A stretch of 64,000 nt of DNA from Halomicrobium katesii DSM 19301 (GCF_000379085.1 NZ_KB905378.1:1163864-1227863); one strand, 5' to 3'. Counted from the stretch's first letter, positions 34,358 to 43,992 are shown. Notes: generated by a model not told the origin, from the sequence alone. Translations and numbers: made by a program.

Positions 34358-36280
34358 ATGGATACGACTATGACACCCCGAGACCTCGTCGAACCGAGCG
34401 GTGACGACACCGAGTTCGTCTTCTTCAGCGGGAAAGGCGGCGTCGGCAAGAGCACCGTCAGTTGCGCGACTGCGACGTGGCTCGCCGACAACGACTACGA
34501 GACGCTGCTCGTCACGACCGACCCTGCACCGAACCTCTCGGACATCTTCGACCAGGGAATCGGCCACGAAGTGACCGAAATCGAGGGCATCCAGAACCTC
34601 TCGGCCATCGAAATCGACCCGGACACGGCCGCCGAGGAGTACCGACAGGAGACAATCGAACCAATGCGCCAGCTGCTCGACGACGAAGAGATCCAAACCG
34701 TCGAGGAGCAGCTTAACAGCCCCTGCGTCGAGGAGATCGCTGCCTTCGACAACTTCGTCGACTTCATGGAGAGTCCGGAGTACGACGTGGTGGTCTTCGA
34801 TACCGCCCCGACCGGCCACACCATCCGACTGATGGAGCTGCCAACCGACTGGAACGCAGAACTCGAGAAGGGCGGCTCGACGTGTATCGGGCCCGCGGCC
34901 TCGATGGAGGACAAGAAAGTCCAGTACGAGCGCGCAATCGATACGCTTCAGGACACCGAGCAGACGACGTTTGCGTTCGTCGGCAAGCCCGAGGACTCCT
35001 CGATCGACGAGATCGAACGCAGCGCGGGCGACCTCGCCGAACTCGGCATCGAATCGCAGCTGCTGATACTCAACGGCTACCTGCCCGAGTCGGTGTGTGA
35101 AGACCCCTTCTTCGCGGGGAAACGCGAGGACGAACAGGCCGTTATTGAGCGCGCCCATGAGGAGTTCGACGCCGACGCGACCGCGACGTACCCGCTCCAA
35201 CCCGGCGAGATCACCGGTCTCGACCTGCTGTCCGACGTCGCCGGCGTCCTCTACGACGGCGCAGAAGCGACCGTCGACGTCGGCTCGGCGACCGATATCG
35301 AGACCGACCAGTCGGTCGATGTCGAGGCGCTGGCCGATCCGGCATCGATCGCCGACCGAGTGACGCCGAGCGACGACGAGACGCGGTATCTGTTCTTCAC
35401 CGGGAAAGGCGGCGTCGGCAAGAGCACCATCGCCGCGACCTCGGCGACAAAGATCGCGGAGGCGGGCTACGAGACGCTCGTCGTGACGACGGACCCGGCG
35501 GCCCACCTCGAGGACATCTTCGGCGAGCCGGTCGGCCACGACCCGACGTCGGTGAGCCAGGCGAACCTCGACGCGGCCCGGATCGACCAGGAGAAGGCCC
35601 TCGAGGAGTACCGCACGCAGGTCCTCGACCACGTCACCAAGATGTACGAGGACAAGGAGGACACGGAGATCGATGTCGACGCCGCGATTGCGAACGTCGA
35701 GGAGGAACTGGAGTCGCCGTGTGCCGAGGAGATGGCGGCCCTCGAGAAGTTCGTCAGCTACTTCCAGGAAGACGGCTACGACGTGGTGGTCTTCGACACC
35801 GCGCCGACCGGCCACACGCTCCGCCTGCTGGAGCTGCCCTCCGACTGGAAGGGCTTCATGGACCTGGGTTCGCTGACCAAAGGAGCCGCCCCCGCGAAAG
35901 GCGACCAGTACGACGAGGTCATCGAGACGATGCAGGACCCCGAGCGGAGCTCGTTCGCGTTCGTCATGTATCCGGAGTACACGCCGATGATGGAGGCGTA
36001 CCGGGCAGCCGAGGACCTCAACGACCAGGTCGGCATCGAGACGGCGTTCGTCGTCGCGAACTACCTGCTGCCCGAGGAGTACGGCGACAACGCCTTCTTC
36101 GCGAACCGCCGGGCACAGCAGGAGAACTATCTCGGCGAAATCAAGGACCGCTTCGAGACGCCGATGATGCTCGTGCCGCTGCGCCGGGACGAGCCGATCG
36201 GACTCGAAGAGCTGAGCGCCTTCGGCGACGAGATCACGGGCCTGTTCGAGATCAGCAAGGAGGAGGTGACCATCCAATGA
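34358..36280 (+). CDS. arsA: Arsenite-activated pump ATPase, two-domain ArsA
   Basis: 640 residues, two homologous halves. P-loops: SGKGGVGKST at about residue 27 and TGKGGVGKST at about 348. Switch/DTAP motifs FDTAPTGHTIRL and FDTAPTGHTLRL occur in each half, and ESPCAEEM/NSPCVEEI supply metal-site Cys. Full-length duplicated ArsA pairs with Acr3 or ArsB to drive As(III) efflux. Another ATG lies four codons in. The stop overlaps the next start (ATGA). Confidence 0.95.
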   Translation: MDTTMTPRDLVEPSGDDTEFVFFSGKGGVGKSTVSCATATWLADNDYETLLVTTDPAPNLSDIFDQGIGHEVTEIEGIQNLSAIEIDPDTAAEEYRQETIEPMRQLLDDEEIQTVEEQLNSPCVEEIAAFDNFVDFMESPEYDVVVFDTAPTGHTIRLMELPTDWNAELEKGGSTCIGPAASMEDKKVQYERAIDTLQDTEQTTFAFVGKPEDSSIDEIERSAGDLAELGIESQLLILNGYLPESVCEDPFFAGKREDEQAVIERAHEEFDADATATYPLQPGEITGLDLLSDVAGVLYDGAEATVDVGSATDIETDQSVDVEALADPASIADRVTPSDDETRYLFFTGKGGVGKSTIAATSATKIAEAGYETLVVTTDPAAHLEDIFGEPVGHDPTSVSQANLDAARIDQEKALEEYRTQVLDHVTKMYEDKEDTEIDVDAAIANVEEELESPCAEEMAALEKFVSYFQEDGYDVVVFDTAPTGHTLRLLELPSDWKGFMDLGSLTKGAAPAKGDQYDEVIETMQDPERSSFAFVMYPEYTPMMEAYRAAEDLNDQVGIETAFVVANYLLPEEYGDNAFFANRRAQQENYLGEIKDRFETPMMLVPLRRDEPIGLEELSAFGDEITGLFEISKEEVTIQ

Positions 36281-36645
36281 GCCAGGAAGTATCCAACGAG
36301 CAGGCGATCGAGGAACGGCTCCAGACGTTCATAGAGACGGTCAAAGACTCTGAAACATACGAGGAGTTCGTCGCGGCCAACGAACGCCTCGAAGCGGACT
36401 CGGAGGCGAGGGCACTCCTAGAAGAGTACCAACAGAAAAAACGACAGCTGCAGCGGGGTGGCTCCGACGACGCGACGATGAGCGAACTCCGAGAACTTCG
36501 GACGGAGCTGGACGACAACGAGATCATCCAGGCCCACCAGGCGGCTCAGGAGGCGTTCGTGTCACTCCTCCAGGAGACCAACGACGTCATCAGCGAACAG
36601 ATCGGTCGCGAGTTCGCTCAGTCACTGGGAGGTGGGTGCTGTTGA
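36277..36645 (+). CDS. YlbF/YmcA-like helical protein with C-terminal Gly-Gly-Gly-Cys-Cys
   Basis: 122 residues from ATG 36277, overlapping arsA. The body is helical (LQTFIETVKDSETYEEFVAA, then DDNEIIQAHQAAQEAFVSLLQE) like YlbF-family proteins. It ends QSLGGGCC. A vicinal Cys pair on a flexible Gly tail suits As(III) binding. The following two genes also end in Cys-Cys. Coupling to arsA suggests a delivery or scaffold role (inference). Confidence 0.75.
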   Translation: MSQEVSNEQAIEERLQTFIETVKDSETYEEFVAANERLEADSEARALLEEYQQKKRQLQRGGSDDATMSELRELRTELDDNEIIQAHQAAQEAFVSLLQETNDVISEQIGREFAQSLGGGCC

Positions 36646-36824
36646 GCGCCTCCGAAGAGGACGTGCTGACGGCGGCCGAGGCCCTCGGCGAGGAACTTGC
36701 CGCGGCGGAGTCTGACGCCTCGGAGTTCCAGTTCACCACGATGCTGCGGCAGTGCAACGAGGCAATCTCCGAGGAGACTGGCGTCGAGTACGGCCAGGTC
36801 TGCGGTGCAGACGAGTGCTGCTGA
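36636..36824 (+). CDS. Small protein ending in Cys-Cys (62 aa or fewer)
   Basis: Starts by GTG 36636 or TTG 36642, both inside the end of the previous gene. Helical body with SEEDVLTAAEALGEELAAAES, and QFTTMLRQCNEAISEE near the C-terminus resembling the YlbF helix. It ends VCGADECC, giving three Cys in the last eight residues. Possibly a split or duplicated YlbF-type partner. Confidence 0.65.
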   Translation: MLLSASEEDVLTAAEALGEELAAAESDASEFQFTTMLRQCNEAISEETGVEYGQVCGADECC

Positions 36825-36913
36825 TACCCGCTAGTGTGGATATCAACGAGACACACAGACATACGTACCCGAGACTGACGACCAGTTCTGAGAGACTATC
36901 CGGCGGGTGGTTT

Positions 36914-36956
36914 CAGCGCTGAAAGGTACTCCCTACTGGGGTACTGGAATCTTATC
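36914..36956. promoter_or_regulatory. Palindromes upstream of the Rdx-type gene
   Basis: TTCAGCGCTGAA (36914-36925) is a perfect 12-bp palindrome. It is followed by GTACTCCCTACTGGGGTAC (about 36929-36947), an inverted repeat with GTAC ends. They lie 45-80 bp before the ATG at 36992 and could be operators, for example for the HxlR- or ArsR-type proteins encoded nearby. A related CCCAGTAGTACCC string lies at about 38118. Confidence 0.4.
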
Positions 36957-36991
36957 AGGGTCGTCTCCGTAGTAGTTCTCGTGATGTTCAA

Positions 36992-37297
36992 ATGACGAGC
37001 GTCGAAGTCGAATACTGTGACCCGTGTGGCTTCATCGACCGCGCGACCGAAACGCAGACGCAGATTCTCGAGTCGTGTGGCGAGACAGTAGACGGCGTCG
37101 AACTCGTCCCCGGCGAGGACGGCATCTTCGAAGTTCGCGTCGACGACAGTGTCGTCTTCGACGTCGACGAACTCGAGTACGACCTTACGACGATCATGGA
37201 GGGTGTGTGTGGACAGCTCTCTACGTGTGACTGTGACCCCAGCGAACTCGACGGCGAAGACACTGACTCGACTGATTGCAGTCCCGGGTGTTGCTGA
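36992..37297 (+). CDS. Rdx (SelW/SelT-like) family protein with Cys-rich tail
   Basis: 101 residues. The start VEVEYCDPCGFIDRA carries the thioredoxin-like CxxC of the Rdx/SelW family at residues 9-12; GVELVPGEDGIFEVRVDD is the usual second part. Instead of ending there it has a tail with CDCD and a final CSPGCC. Rdx proteins are redox proteins of unclear substrate; this tail suggests arsenic or another soft metal. Own promoter region with palindromes. Confidence 0.8.
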   Translation: MTSVEVEYCDPCGFIDRATETQTQILESCGETVDGVELVPGEDGIFEVRVDDSVVFDVDELEYDLTTIMEGVCGQLSTCDCDPSELDGEDTDSTDCSPGCC

Positions 37298-37312
37298 GTC
37301 AACTCTCTATAG

Positions 37313-37585
37313 ATGAGCAAAACTCGTGTCGATGATTTCGACCAAGCTATCTGCCGGGGAACTCACCCGGATGTCGAAACCCCATGTCCACACCTTGTAA
37401 ACAGCCAGGACGAAACGGGTCGTACAGTCGTTGATCGACTCGCTCGACTCGAGACGAAAGCACTCGAAGCCGCGACTGGTGCCGAACAGTTCAAGTGTGA
37501 ACACTGTGGCTGTCCACTCGCGAATCTGGAGGGAATGAATCTCGCACCCGATGCGTGTCCTCGTCTACAGATCTACGACAGGTGA
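37313..37585 (+). CDS. Small cysteine-containing protein (90 aa), likely zinc-binding
   Basis: ATG 37313, 15 bp after the Rdx gene. Cys residues lie in AICRGTHPD, TPCPHLV, KCEHCGCP and DACPRL. The KCEHCGCPLANLEG part looks like a zinc-ribbon knuckle. No membrane helix. Function not recognised; co-transcription with the Rdx gene is likely. Confidence 0.65.
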   Translation: MSKTRVDDFDQAICRGTHPDVETPCPHLVNSQDETGRTVVDRLARLETKALEAATGAEQFKCEHCGCPLANLEGMNLAPDACPRLQIYDR

Positions 37586-37650
37586 GAGCGGTAGCTGGCG
37601 GCGGCTATCCCATTGACGGTACTTTAGTGTCTTCACGCCCGAGAGAAGGT

Positions 37651-38028
37651 ATGGAGCCGACGGACGTGTCTGACTGGCAGGAGTCGTGGCATCAGTTGCG
37701 AGAGATCCTCGGCTCGAAGTGGGCGTTTCACGTCCTGCGATTGCTTTCGGATCGACAGTATGGGTTCAACGAGATGCAGCGCTCCATCGACGGCGTGACG
37801 GCGACGATGCTCTCGCGGCGGCTGAAAGAGCTACAGTGTCACGGCTTCGTCGAGAAACGCGTCGAGCCGACGACGCCACCCACGACGGCGTACGAACTGA
37901 CCGAGAGTGGAGACGCATTCGTCGAACTCCTCGAAGAGATGGAAGGAATGATCGGTCTCGCGGAGTGCTCCGACGGGAGCGAGTGTGCGACCACGGACGA
38001 GTCGTCGAAATGCGCGACGGTCCAGTAG
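37651..38028 (+). CDS. HxlR-family winged-helix regulator
   Basis: 125 residues from ATG 37651. SKWAFHVLRLLSDRQYGFNEMQRSIDGVTATMLSRRLKEL and VEKRVEPTTPPTTAYELTESG are the classical HxlR signature. The C-terminus adds three Cys (ECSDGSECATTDESSKCATVQ region), a possible thiol or metalloid sensor not usual in the family. Placed between small thiol proteins and the arsM unit, so it may control one or both. Confidence 0.85.
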   Translation: MEPTDVSDWQESWHQLREILGSKWAFHVLRLLSDRQYGFNEMQRSIDGVTATMLSRRLKELQCHGFVEKRVEPTTPPTTAYELTESGDAFVELLEEMEGMIGLAECSDGSECATTDESSKCATVQ

Positions 38029-38138
38029 TTCAATATCGAGATTAGACGGTTCCCGATCGGTTTGATGATTCGTGAGGGTTCGGTGAACTCACCTGTAAGA
38101 ATGCCTGAGTAGTCGAACCCAGTAGTACCCGAAGTGGG

Positions 38139-38983
38139 TTAGACGTCGCGAGGTGGTCTCTGGGCCTCGATGGTTGCAGACACGAGGTAGTCACCGAGGT
38201 CTCGGTCAGCGTCCCAGTCATTGATGAACTCGGTGCTCTCGTCCTCGGGCTCTATCTCGATTGCTTCGAAGCCAGCACTATCGAGCATCGCTTTGAGGGC
38301 ATCGACGGTTGACGCACCAGCGACGCAGTTAGTTAGCGAGTCCGGATCCATCTTGACATCGTCCGGGAACGGCGCGGTTTGGACGACGTCTGAAATGGCA
38401 ACGCGGCCGCCGGGCTTGAGGACCCGGTATGCGTCATCAAACACGCGCTGTTTTTCCGGGGCGAGATTGACGACGCAGTTCGAGATAACGACATCGACGG
38501 TCGCGTCGGCTACGGGGAGGTGACTGATTTCGCCGAGACGAAACTCGACGTTGTCGGCGTCGTTCTCTGTCACGTTCTCTCTCGCTTTCGAGACCATCTC
38601 CGGCGTCATGTCGACACCGATGACGTCCCCGTCCGGGCTGACCTCTTGTGCGGCGAGGAAGCAGTCGAAGCCCGCACCGGAGCCAAGGTCGAGTACTGTC
38701 TCGCCGGGCGTCATGTCGGCGAACGCCTTCGGGTTTCCACACCCGAGGCCGAGGTCCGCACCGTCGGCGACCGACGCGACGTCGTCCGCGTCGTAGCCGA
38801 GGCGTTCGCTCCCGGTCGCGTCCGCGTTACCGTCACAGCACCCACCGTCGTCGGTGACATCAATATCGACATCGCCACAGCAGTCTTGGCCATCCAAAGC
38901 GATAGTCCCGTACGTTCGCGCACCATCTCGCGGGTATCCTCGGGGTCGCGGTCACCGGTCGTTGTCTCAGTATCGTTACTCAT
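38139..38983 (-). pseudogene. arsM: Arsenite S-adenosylmethionine methyltransferase with a one-base frameshift
   Basis: The downstream 252 codons are intact: Cys pairs DCCGD and GGCCDG, SAM motif VLDLGSGAGFDCFLA, SNCVVNL and LTNCVAGAS, all ArsM-type. The real start is ATG 38981-38983 (MSNDTETTTGDRDPEDTREM), but the frame breaks at 38910-38913: one more T (CGTTACGGG instead of CGTACGGG) would join it as MVRERYGTIALDGQDCC. An internal start could still give a nearly full protein. ArsM methylates As(III) to volatile species. Confidence 0.85.
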
Positions 38984-39251
38984 AGGTTCCTCGGAGGTCG
39001 TCAAGCGTTTCGAGGATGGCCGAGGTCGTTGCAGTCGTTTCGTAGTACCGCCACGACCCCTCCTTGCGGCGCGTGACCAATTGAGCGGTGTACAACCGAG
39101 AGAGTGCTTGGCTGACGGCACTTTGACTGACACCGACTGCGGCTTCGAGATCACAGACGCAGACGCCGTCGTCGGCGTTCGCGATTCGGCGAAGCAGTTC
39201 GTATCGCGTGTCGTTCCCCATCGCGGTCAACACCTGGAGGTCCGTCGCCAT
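38976..39251 (-). CDS. ArsR-family regulator of arsM
   Basis: 91 residues. MGNDTRYELLRRIANADDGVCVCDLEAAVGVSQSAVSQAL holds the VCVCDL As(III) site and the recognition helix; the wing RRKEGSWRYYET follows. It overlaps the arsM start by 8 bp, so the two are one unit. Shorter than the arsR at 33397 and clearly a separate paralogue. Confidence 0.88.
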   Translation of the reverse strand: MATDLQVLTAMGNDTRYELLRRIANADDGVCVCDLEAAVGVSQSAVSQALSRLYTAQLVTRRKEGSWRYYETTATTSAILETLDDLRGTYE

Positions 39252-39358
39252 CGCATCTGAGTCAACATCACCGGGCGGTGTACAGCAGGGAGCAGTCTCT
39301 TCCGCGGTTCCGTCAACGATCGCGTCCTCTGCTATATCAGGTTTAGATTATACAAGCA

Positions 39359-40360
39359 CGCTCTTGCTCAAGCTAGCGAAAAGACTCCGTTGTATGGAAA
39401 GCATCCCGTCTCCTGCTATCAGCTGTGACCAAACAACCAGCATTCGGCGGGATGCTTCAGCAACTTGTATCGCTTGGCGCTTTGGAGTTTCGGCCGCGGC
39501 CGCTCGACGCCATCGTCGAGCGGCGTCTCAAGACCATCTGGGAACAGGCACCCTGTCCTGATTGTGGCGCGACAACCATCCGAACCTACGACGATCTCGA
39601 CCGTATCTGGTGCCGTGGCTGCGGCTTCATGAGTACCGTGCTCCACTCGGTTCTACTCATCCGCGGAAACTCGCCCCCCGCGAGTTCCTCGTCGCCTTCG
39701 TCCTCTACGCTGATTCGTTGCTCAGCATCAATCAAATTGCTTCCCTACTTGATCGGGCATACAACACGATCCATCCTCGGCGATTTGTACGTGGAAGCCG
39801 CGTTCCAGCGCGGCTTCCCGTCGTCTGGGATCGCATCGATCACACTCTCGACGGGCCAACGCAGGTCGATGAAACCCAGCAGGTCTGCTCTGGGTCAAGG
39901 GACGCGACCCACCGCGGGACGGTCTGTCCCGCGGCGGGTCGCCAGAGGGCGGTCGCACACGCTGGAGCGGTGAGCAGGGTGATGAACTGACGCTCGTCGC
40001 GGCCTGCCGCGACGTGCTTCGCGTGGTTTCTGCTGAGGAAGGAACGAAGTTCAAGGACGAACTCAAGCCAGTGATCGAAGAAGCTGAAGACCTCTCCCAG
40101 CGACTGGGAGAGGTCTGGACGGATGAGTACCCGCCGTATCAACAGATGGAGCACGACCACAGAACGGTGGTTCACGACGAAGCATACGTCTCAGATGCGG
40201 GTGTTCACACCAACCAAGCTGAGTGTCTCTGGTCGTTGTTGCAACCGTGGATCGAGAAATTCCGCGGCCTGTCCAAGCAGGGCTTGGAACAGGCCGCTCG
40301 TACCTACGGCTTCCTGCGGTCATTGAATCTCGCTGGCGCACCAATCCACGGACTCGTTGA
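39359..40360 (+). mobile_element. IS1595-type element, copy 2, degenerate and truncated on the right
   Basis: Left end CGCTCTTGC at 39359 and long stretches identical to copy 1 (30120). The middle (about 39638-39900) differs by several indels that break the transposase into frames, and the right ~45 bp with the inverted repeat are missing where the IS630 element begins. Same orientation as copy 1, with the arsenic genes between them. Confidence 0.85.
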
Positions 40361-40376
40361 TACGGTCGTGCATTAG
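39425..40376 (+). pseudogene. Broken IS1595 transposase
   Basis: Reads as in copy 1 from MTKQPAFGGMLQQLVSLGAL through the CPDC/CRGC ribbon. It then leaves frame after GCGFMST, regains parts of it (SLLSINQIASLLDRAYNTIH in another frame), and ends in frame as LRVVSAEEGTKFKDELK to LNLAGAPIHGLVD before running into the IS630 element. Not functional as written. Confidence 0.8.
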
Positions 40377-41500
40377 TTTTTACTGGTAATTAACGACAGA
40401 GATACTTCCAGATATTCGGTTCATCAACAGTTGGAAGGCCTCGCTGGATTTGCTGTTTTAGCGTCGAAAGATCTGGGATGAGTCGATGCTTGAACCACTC
40501 GTTGAGACGATCCCAGCATCCTTCGACTGGATTGAGCTCCGGTAATTTTGGTGGGAAGTACCAGATATCGAGGTCGGTTTCCTTTTCCCCGCGCACGCAC
40601 GCGACCGAACTGTCTCCGACAGTTTCGGTCGCGCGTTCACCGCTAACGTGTTCCCAGAGATCTCTGTTGTAGAAGTATCCAGCACGGTCGAGAAACACCA
40701 CTAACTCCTCACCGAACCGCTCTTGGAGTGCACCGAGCAACCAGATCCCTTGTTTTGATGTGAGATTCTCCTCAGTCCAACAATAGAAGCTGTCACCGTC
40801 GTCGGTGACAGCGCCGAGCACGGTCACCTTATCCCAAGAGTTCGATGTCTCTATCGTTGGATTTGAGCCGATTGGGTACCAGCCACGTCGTTGCACTGTG
40901 CCGACGCGCTTGGTGAACTGATCGACGACAACAACGGTTTTGTTGGTCAGTTTCGGCCGTTTTTTTCGACTGTTTGTTGAAATTCGGCTTCTTGTTCTGG
41001 ATCAGCCTCGTGATTTCGCGGCCGTGCTGTCCGGCAGGACAGCCCGGCTTTCCCAGGAGTTTCCGAGCGTGGCCTTCGCTGTATTCGACTCCGTACTCTT
41101 GTTTGACATGGTGAAGGAGCAGTTTCGGCGACCACGCTTGTTGCTCGTAGCCGAGTTCTGTCGGCGATTGTTGGAGCCGCTCGAAGAACTGTTTGCGTTC
41201 GTGTTTGTCGAGCTTCGAGGGGCGGCCTGGTCTGGATTCGTCGTAGGGAGCTTGCTCGATCGGTTCTTCAGTGAACCGATCGAGCCAGTTGCGGATCGTC
41301 TTCTCCACGACACCATGTCGTTCCTGCTAGTGTCTCGTGTTCATCGCCCTGCTTTCGGCCGATTGCAGCAAGAACACGTTCTCGAGGAACCTCACCCTCT
41401 GTTTGTTCACGGAGCTCCTGAAGCTCTTCCAGAGTGATATCGTCTAACCGTCCCATTACCGCAAATTGAGTCTACACTGGCAAATACTTTCGCACGACTG
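40363..41500 (-). mobile_element. IS630-family insertion sequence
   Basis: Ends CGGTCGTGC... and ...GCACGACTG are imperfect inverted repeats, flanked by TA on both sides (40361-40362 and 41501-41502), the IS630/mariner target. Length 1138 bp. It adjoins the truncated IS1595 copy, and the sequence beyond the right TA does not resume that IS, so a deletion accompanied or followed insertion. Confidence 0.8.
40390..41456 (-). pseudogene. IS630 transposase, split into several frames
   Basis: Reading from the right: MGRLDDITLEELQELREQTE; then, after a shift, IRNWLDRFTEEPIEQAPYDE and AWSPKLLLHHVKQEYGVEYS (HTH region); then the DDE part GWYPIGSNPTIETSNS, VVFLDRAGYFYNRDLWE and FPPKLPELNPVEGCWDRLNE. 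The last is the IS630 D-x-N-PxE motif. Frames change at about 41310 and 40900. Confidence 0.75.
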
Positions 41501-41502
41501 TA

Positions 41503-41804
41503 TGAGAGGTGATCCGAAGCAGTTTCTGATCGCGGATTTGGTTGAAGCCACGCATCACAGGCTCGCTATCTCCGGTGTATTCTCAACATCTATATGGTGA
41601 TGCAAGTTGAGACTGGCACTCTCAATGCATACGCATTCAGCACACATAATCCCGAGCGTTGATTTTACTTCAGACAGTTTCGTCGATGTACTCGTCTTTC
41701 TAGCGCACTAATTTGGGGTTTAGATCGGTGGTGTTGAGGCTGCAACGAGGGTCTAAGATGATTCCACAGTTGCGAATGGTTCCGTCGAGGAAAACATATT
41801 AGTA
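41503..41804. other. 302-bp spacer between two insertion sequences, no gene seen
   Basis: AT-richer than the core, with no frame over about 50 codons and no repeat that I can match elsewhere in the window. It may be the remains of a gene destroyed by the flanking insertions. Confidence 0.4.
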
Positions 41805-43105
41805 CTCAGCTTTGAACGTTGAAGTTGGAGCGTGACATAGGCGGTAGCGAAGACGGATGATGCCGATTACGGACTTCTTGTCGTGTAGTGGGTCGACGAT
41901 GTCGAGTCCGCGACCGCGCTGGCTTCGCTATCTCGCCGGACGCGTCCGTCGGAGGCAAGATCCGGCAGACTCCTTCAGGCCAGACCCGGAACCAGCCACC
42001 AGGGCAGACGGTATCGGCACGCCGAAGGTCTTCCAGCTGGGCGACCGCGCCCCTCAACAAGTTCCTCACCGAGTACGACTGGGACGAACAGCAATTCAAC
42101 CACGAATGCCTCGAAGAACTCCAAAAACACGGTGAAACGCGCTGGTCGAAGGATGGCTACATCATCCTCGACGACACGATCACCGAGAAAGCGGGGACGA
42201 CGTCCCCGGCGTCGGTCGCTTCTACGATCACGCCGAAGGCGACACTGTCTGGGGCCAAGACCTCATCTACGCCTTCTACGCTGACGACAAAACCGCCTAT
42301 CCGCTCACTTTCCGCCTCTACGAAAAACAGGATGGAGACGGCCAAGACCACGACACTAAGTACGACCTCGCCCGCGATATCGTCACAGAACTCGAAGACG
42401 AGGTAGGTGTCCCGGCGGACACCTACCTCTTCGACTCGTGGTTCGCCCACGACTCCGGCCTTCCTGAACTCATCGAATCATACGACAAGGACTGGATTGG
42501 CCCGCTCCGGAGCAATCGACAGGTGACCTACGGCGGAGAAGTGATCCGCGTCGATGCGCTGGAAGAGCGCATCGACACGGTTGAGCGTAACGTTGAGGAC
42601 GAAATCTACCACATCTGGACGAAGAAGCTTCCCGTCTCCCAGTTGGGAGACGTGAAGCTGGTCCTCGCTGAGAAAAAAACCGACAAAGAAGACGAAGAGA
42701 ACCCGGTCAAGTACCTCGCTACGAACAAGATCGACGCACCGACCGAGCACATTATTCGCTCCTACGGGATGCGGTGGCGCATCGAGACGTTCTTCGAGGA
42801 CTCGAAGCAGGATCTCGGCTTGGGAGACTGCGAGATGCAGACCGACGAAGGTGCCAGTCGGCACTGGCACCTTCTGATGGCTGCCTACAGTCTCGTTCGT
42901 CTTGATCCCGAATCGAGCGCCTTGGGGACGGTTCGCTCGAAAGCGTCATCGCTTCGAGCGAACCTTGAGCACTCCCTGAAAGAAGCCGTTTACAACCTCC
43001 TCTCGTGGGTTCGAGACAACAATGATCGTGGCGTCGATGACCTCATGGAGGAGATCGATCACCTCTTCGTTCACTCAACAGCCGACGCTAACGTTCAAAG
43101 CTGAG
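41805..43105 (+). mobile_element. IS4/IS701-like insertion sequence (1301 bp)
   Basis: Perfect 16-bp terminal inverted repeats CTCAGCTTTGAACGTT (41805) and AACGTTCAAAGCTGAG (to 43105). The stop codon of the transposase lies inside the right repeat. The element's ends also occur as remnants at 15594 and 31362-31572. No obvious target duplication. Confidence 0.82.
41888..43104 (+). pseudogene. IS4/IS701-like DDE transposase, frameshifted
   Basis: The core is GYIILDDTITEKAG, then a frame break in the G run at about 42193-42196 (one G short). It continues as VPGVGRFYDHAEGDTVWGQD, YLFDSWFAHDSGLPEL and YGMRWRIETFFEDSKQDLG, the last fitting the Y-x2-R-x3-E-x6-K signature. The N-terminal ~60 codons upstream of APLNKFLTEYDWDEQQ are also disturbed. 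Confidence 0.78.
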
Positions 43106-43163
43106 TTGGTTAAGTTTTTCTGCGCCCGCAGAGGGGCGGAGGCGCATTCTGACCTCCGCGAAC

Positions 43164-43979
43164 ATGACTGACGAATATCTTACAACGATCCTCGAGGAAG
43201 CCGAGCACGTCGCCGAGCAGCACGACCAGGTCGCCCGAACGACGGACAACCAAGCCCACGAGTACCTTCGTTACGCCGCCCTCCGGATACTCGAAGGGCA
43301 GACAGACCACCTCCCGACGGGCTGGATGCCGATCGACGGCGTCACGGTGGGCTACGGCAGCGACGACGCGATGTTCGACAGCTGGAGCGCCAGCGAAGAC
43401 TGGTGGGAAACTGTCCCGCCCCAGGAGGCGTGTACGCGCTTTCGGGTGTTCTTCCCGGACGACCACGAGACAGTTCCACGCGATATCGTCGACGTGATGG
43501 CCGCGCTGGGTGCCTGGCGCGTCTGGACTGGGAGCGCAGCGGCGTGCGGTTCCTACGACCATCGCGAGCGCCGTGAGGTACACTACCTGTGGCCGGAGGG
43601 CCATCCGGTGGAAGAAGTACTCTATGAGCGCCTCAGTGGCCCTGCGGAAGCCGTCGCTCCCGACGGTGGCCGAACGGGCGACGTTCGCGACCGACTGGTC
43701 GTCGACGAGGACGCACAGTCGCAGGACGAACTTGAGCCCCGCACGAAGCGCGCCGTCAACGAATCGATGGACGTCTCGCTCCTCTCGAAAGGCGGTCGCT
43801 ACGAGGTCCAGTCCGCGTCCGGAAATCGGTACGAGGTCGACGTTATCGACGAATCGTGTACCTGTCCCGACTGGCAGCAGCGTTCACCAGAAGGTGGCTG
43901 CAAGCATCTGCGTCGCGTCGATCACGAGATCAAACGGGGCCGTGTCCCCCGACCAGACGGCCGGCTTCCCACTGCGTAG
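43164..43979 (+). CDS. SWIM zinc-finger protein
   Basis: 271 residues. Near the C-terminus CTCPDWQQRSPEGGCKH is a CxCx(n)CxH SWIM motif, usual in proteins that touch DNA or other proteins. The N-terminal ~180 residues form an acidic domain (LPTGWMPIDGVTVGYGSDDA, WWETVPPQEACTRFRVFFPDD) of no known role. A TATA-like TTAAGTTTTT at 43110-43119 lies ~50 bp upstream, right at the IS border. Confidence 0.75.
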   Translation: MTDEYLTTILEEAEHVAEQHDQVARTTDNQAHEYLRYAALRILEGQTDHLPTGWMPIDGVTVGYGSDDAMFDSWSASEDWWETVPPQEACTRFRVFFPDDHETVPRDIVDVMAALGAWRVWTGSAAACGSYDHRERREVHYLWPEGHPVEEVLYERLSGPAEAVAPDGGRTGDVRDRLVVDEDAQSQDELEPRTKRAVNESMDVSLLSKGGRYEVQSASGNRYEVDVIDESCTCPDWQQRSPEGGCKHLRRVDHEIKRGRVPRPDGRLPTA

Positions 43980-43992
43980 GGGCGGAGGAGGA

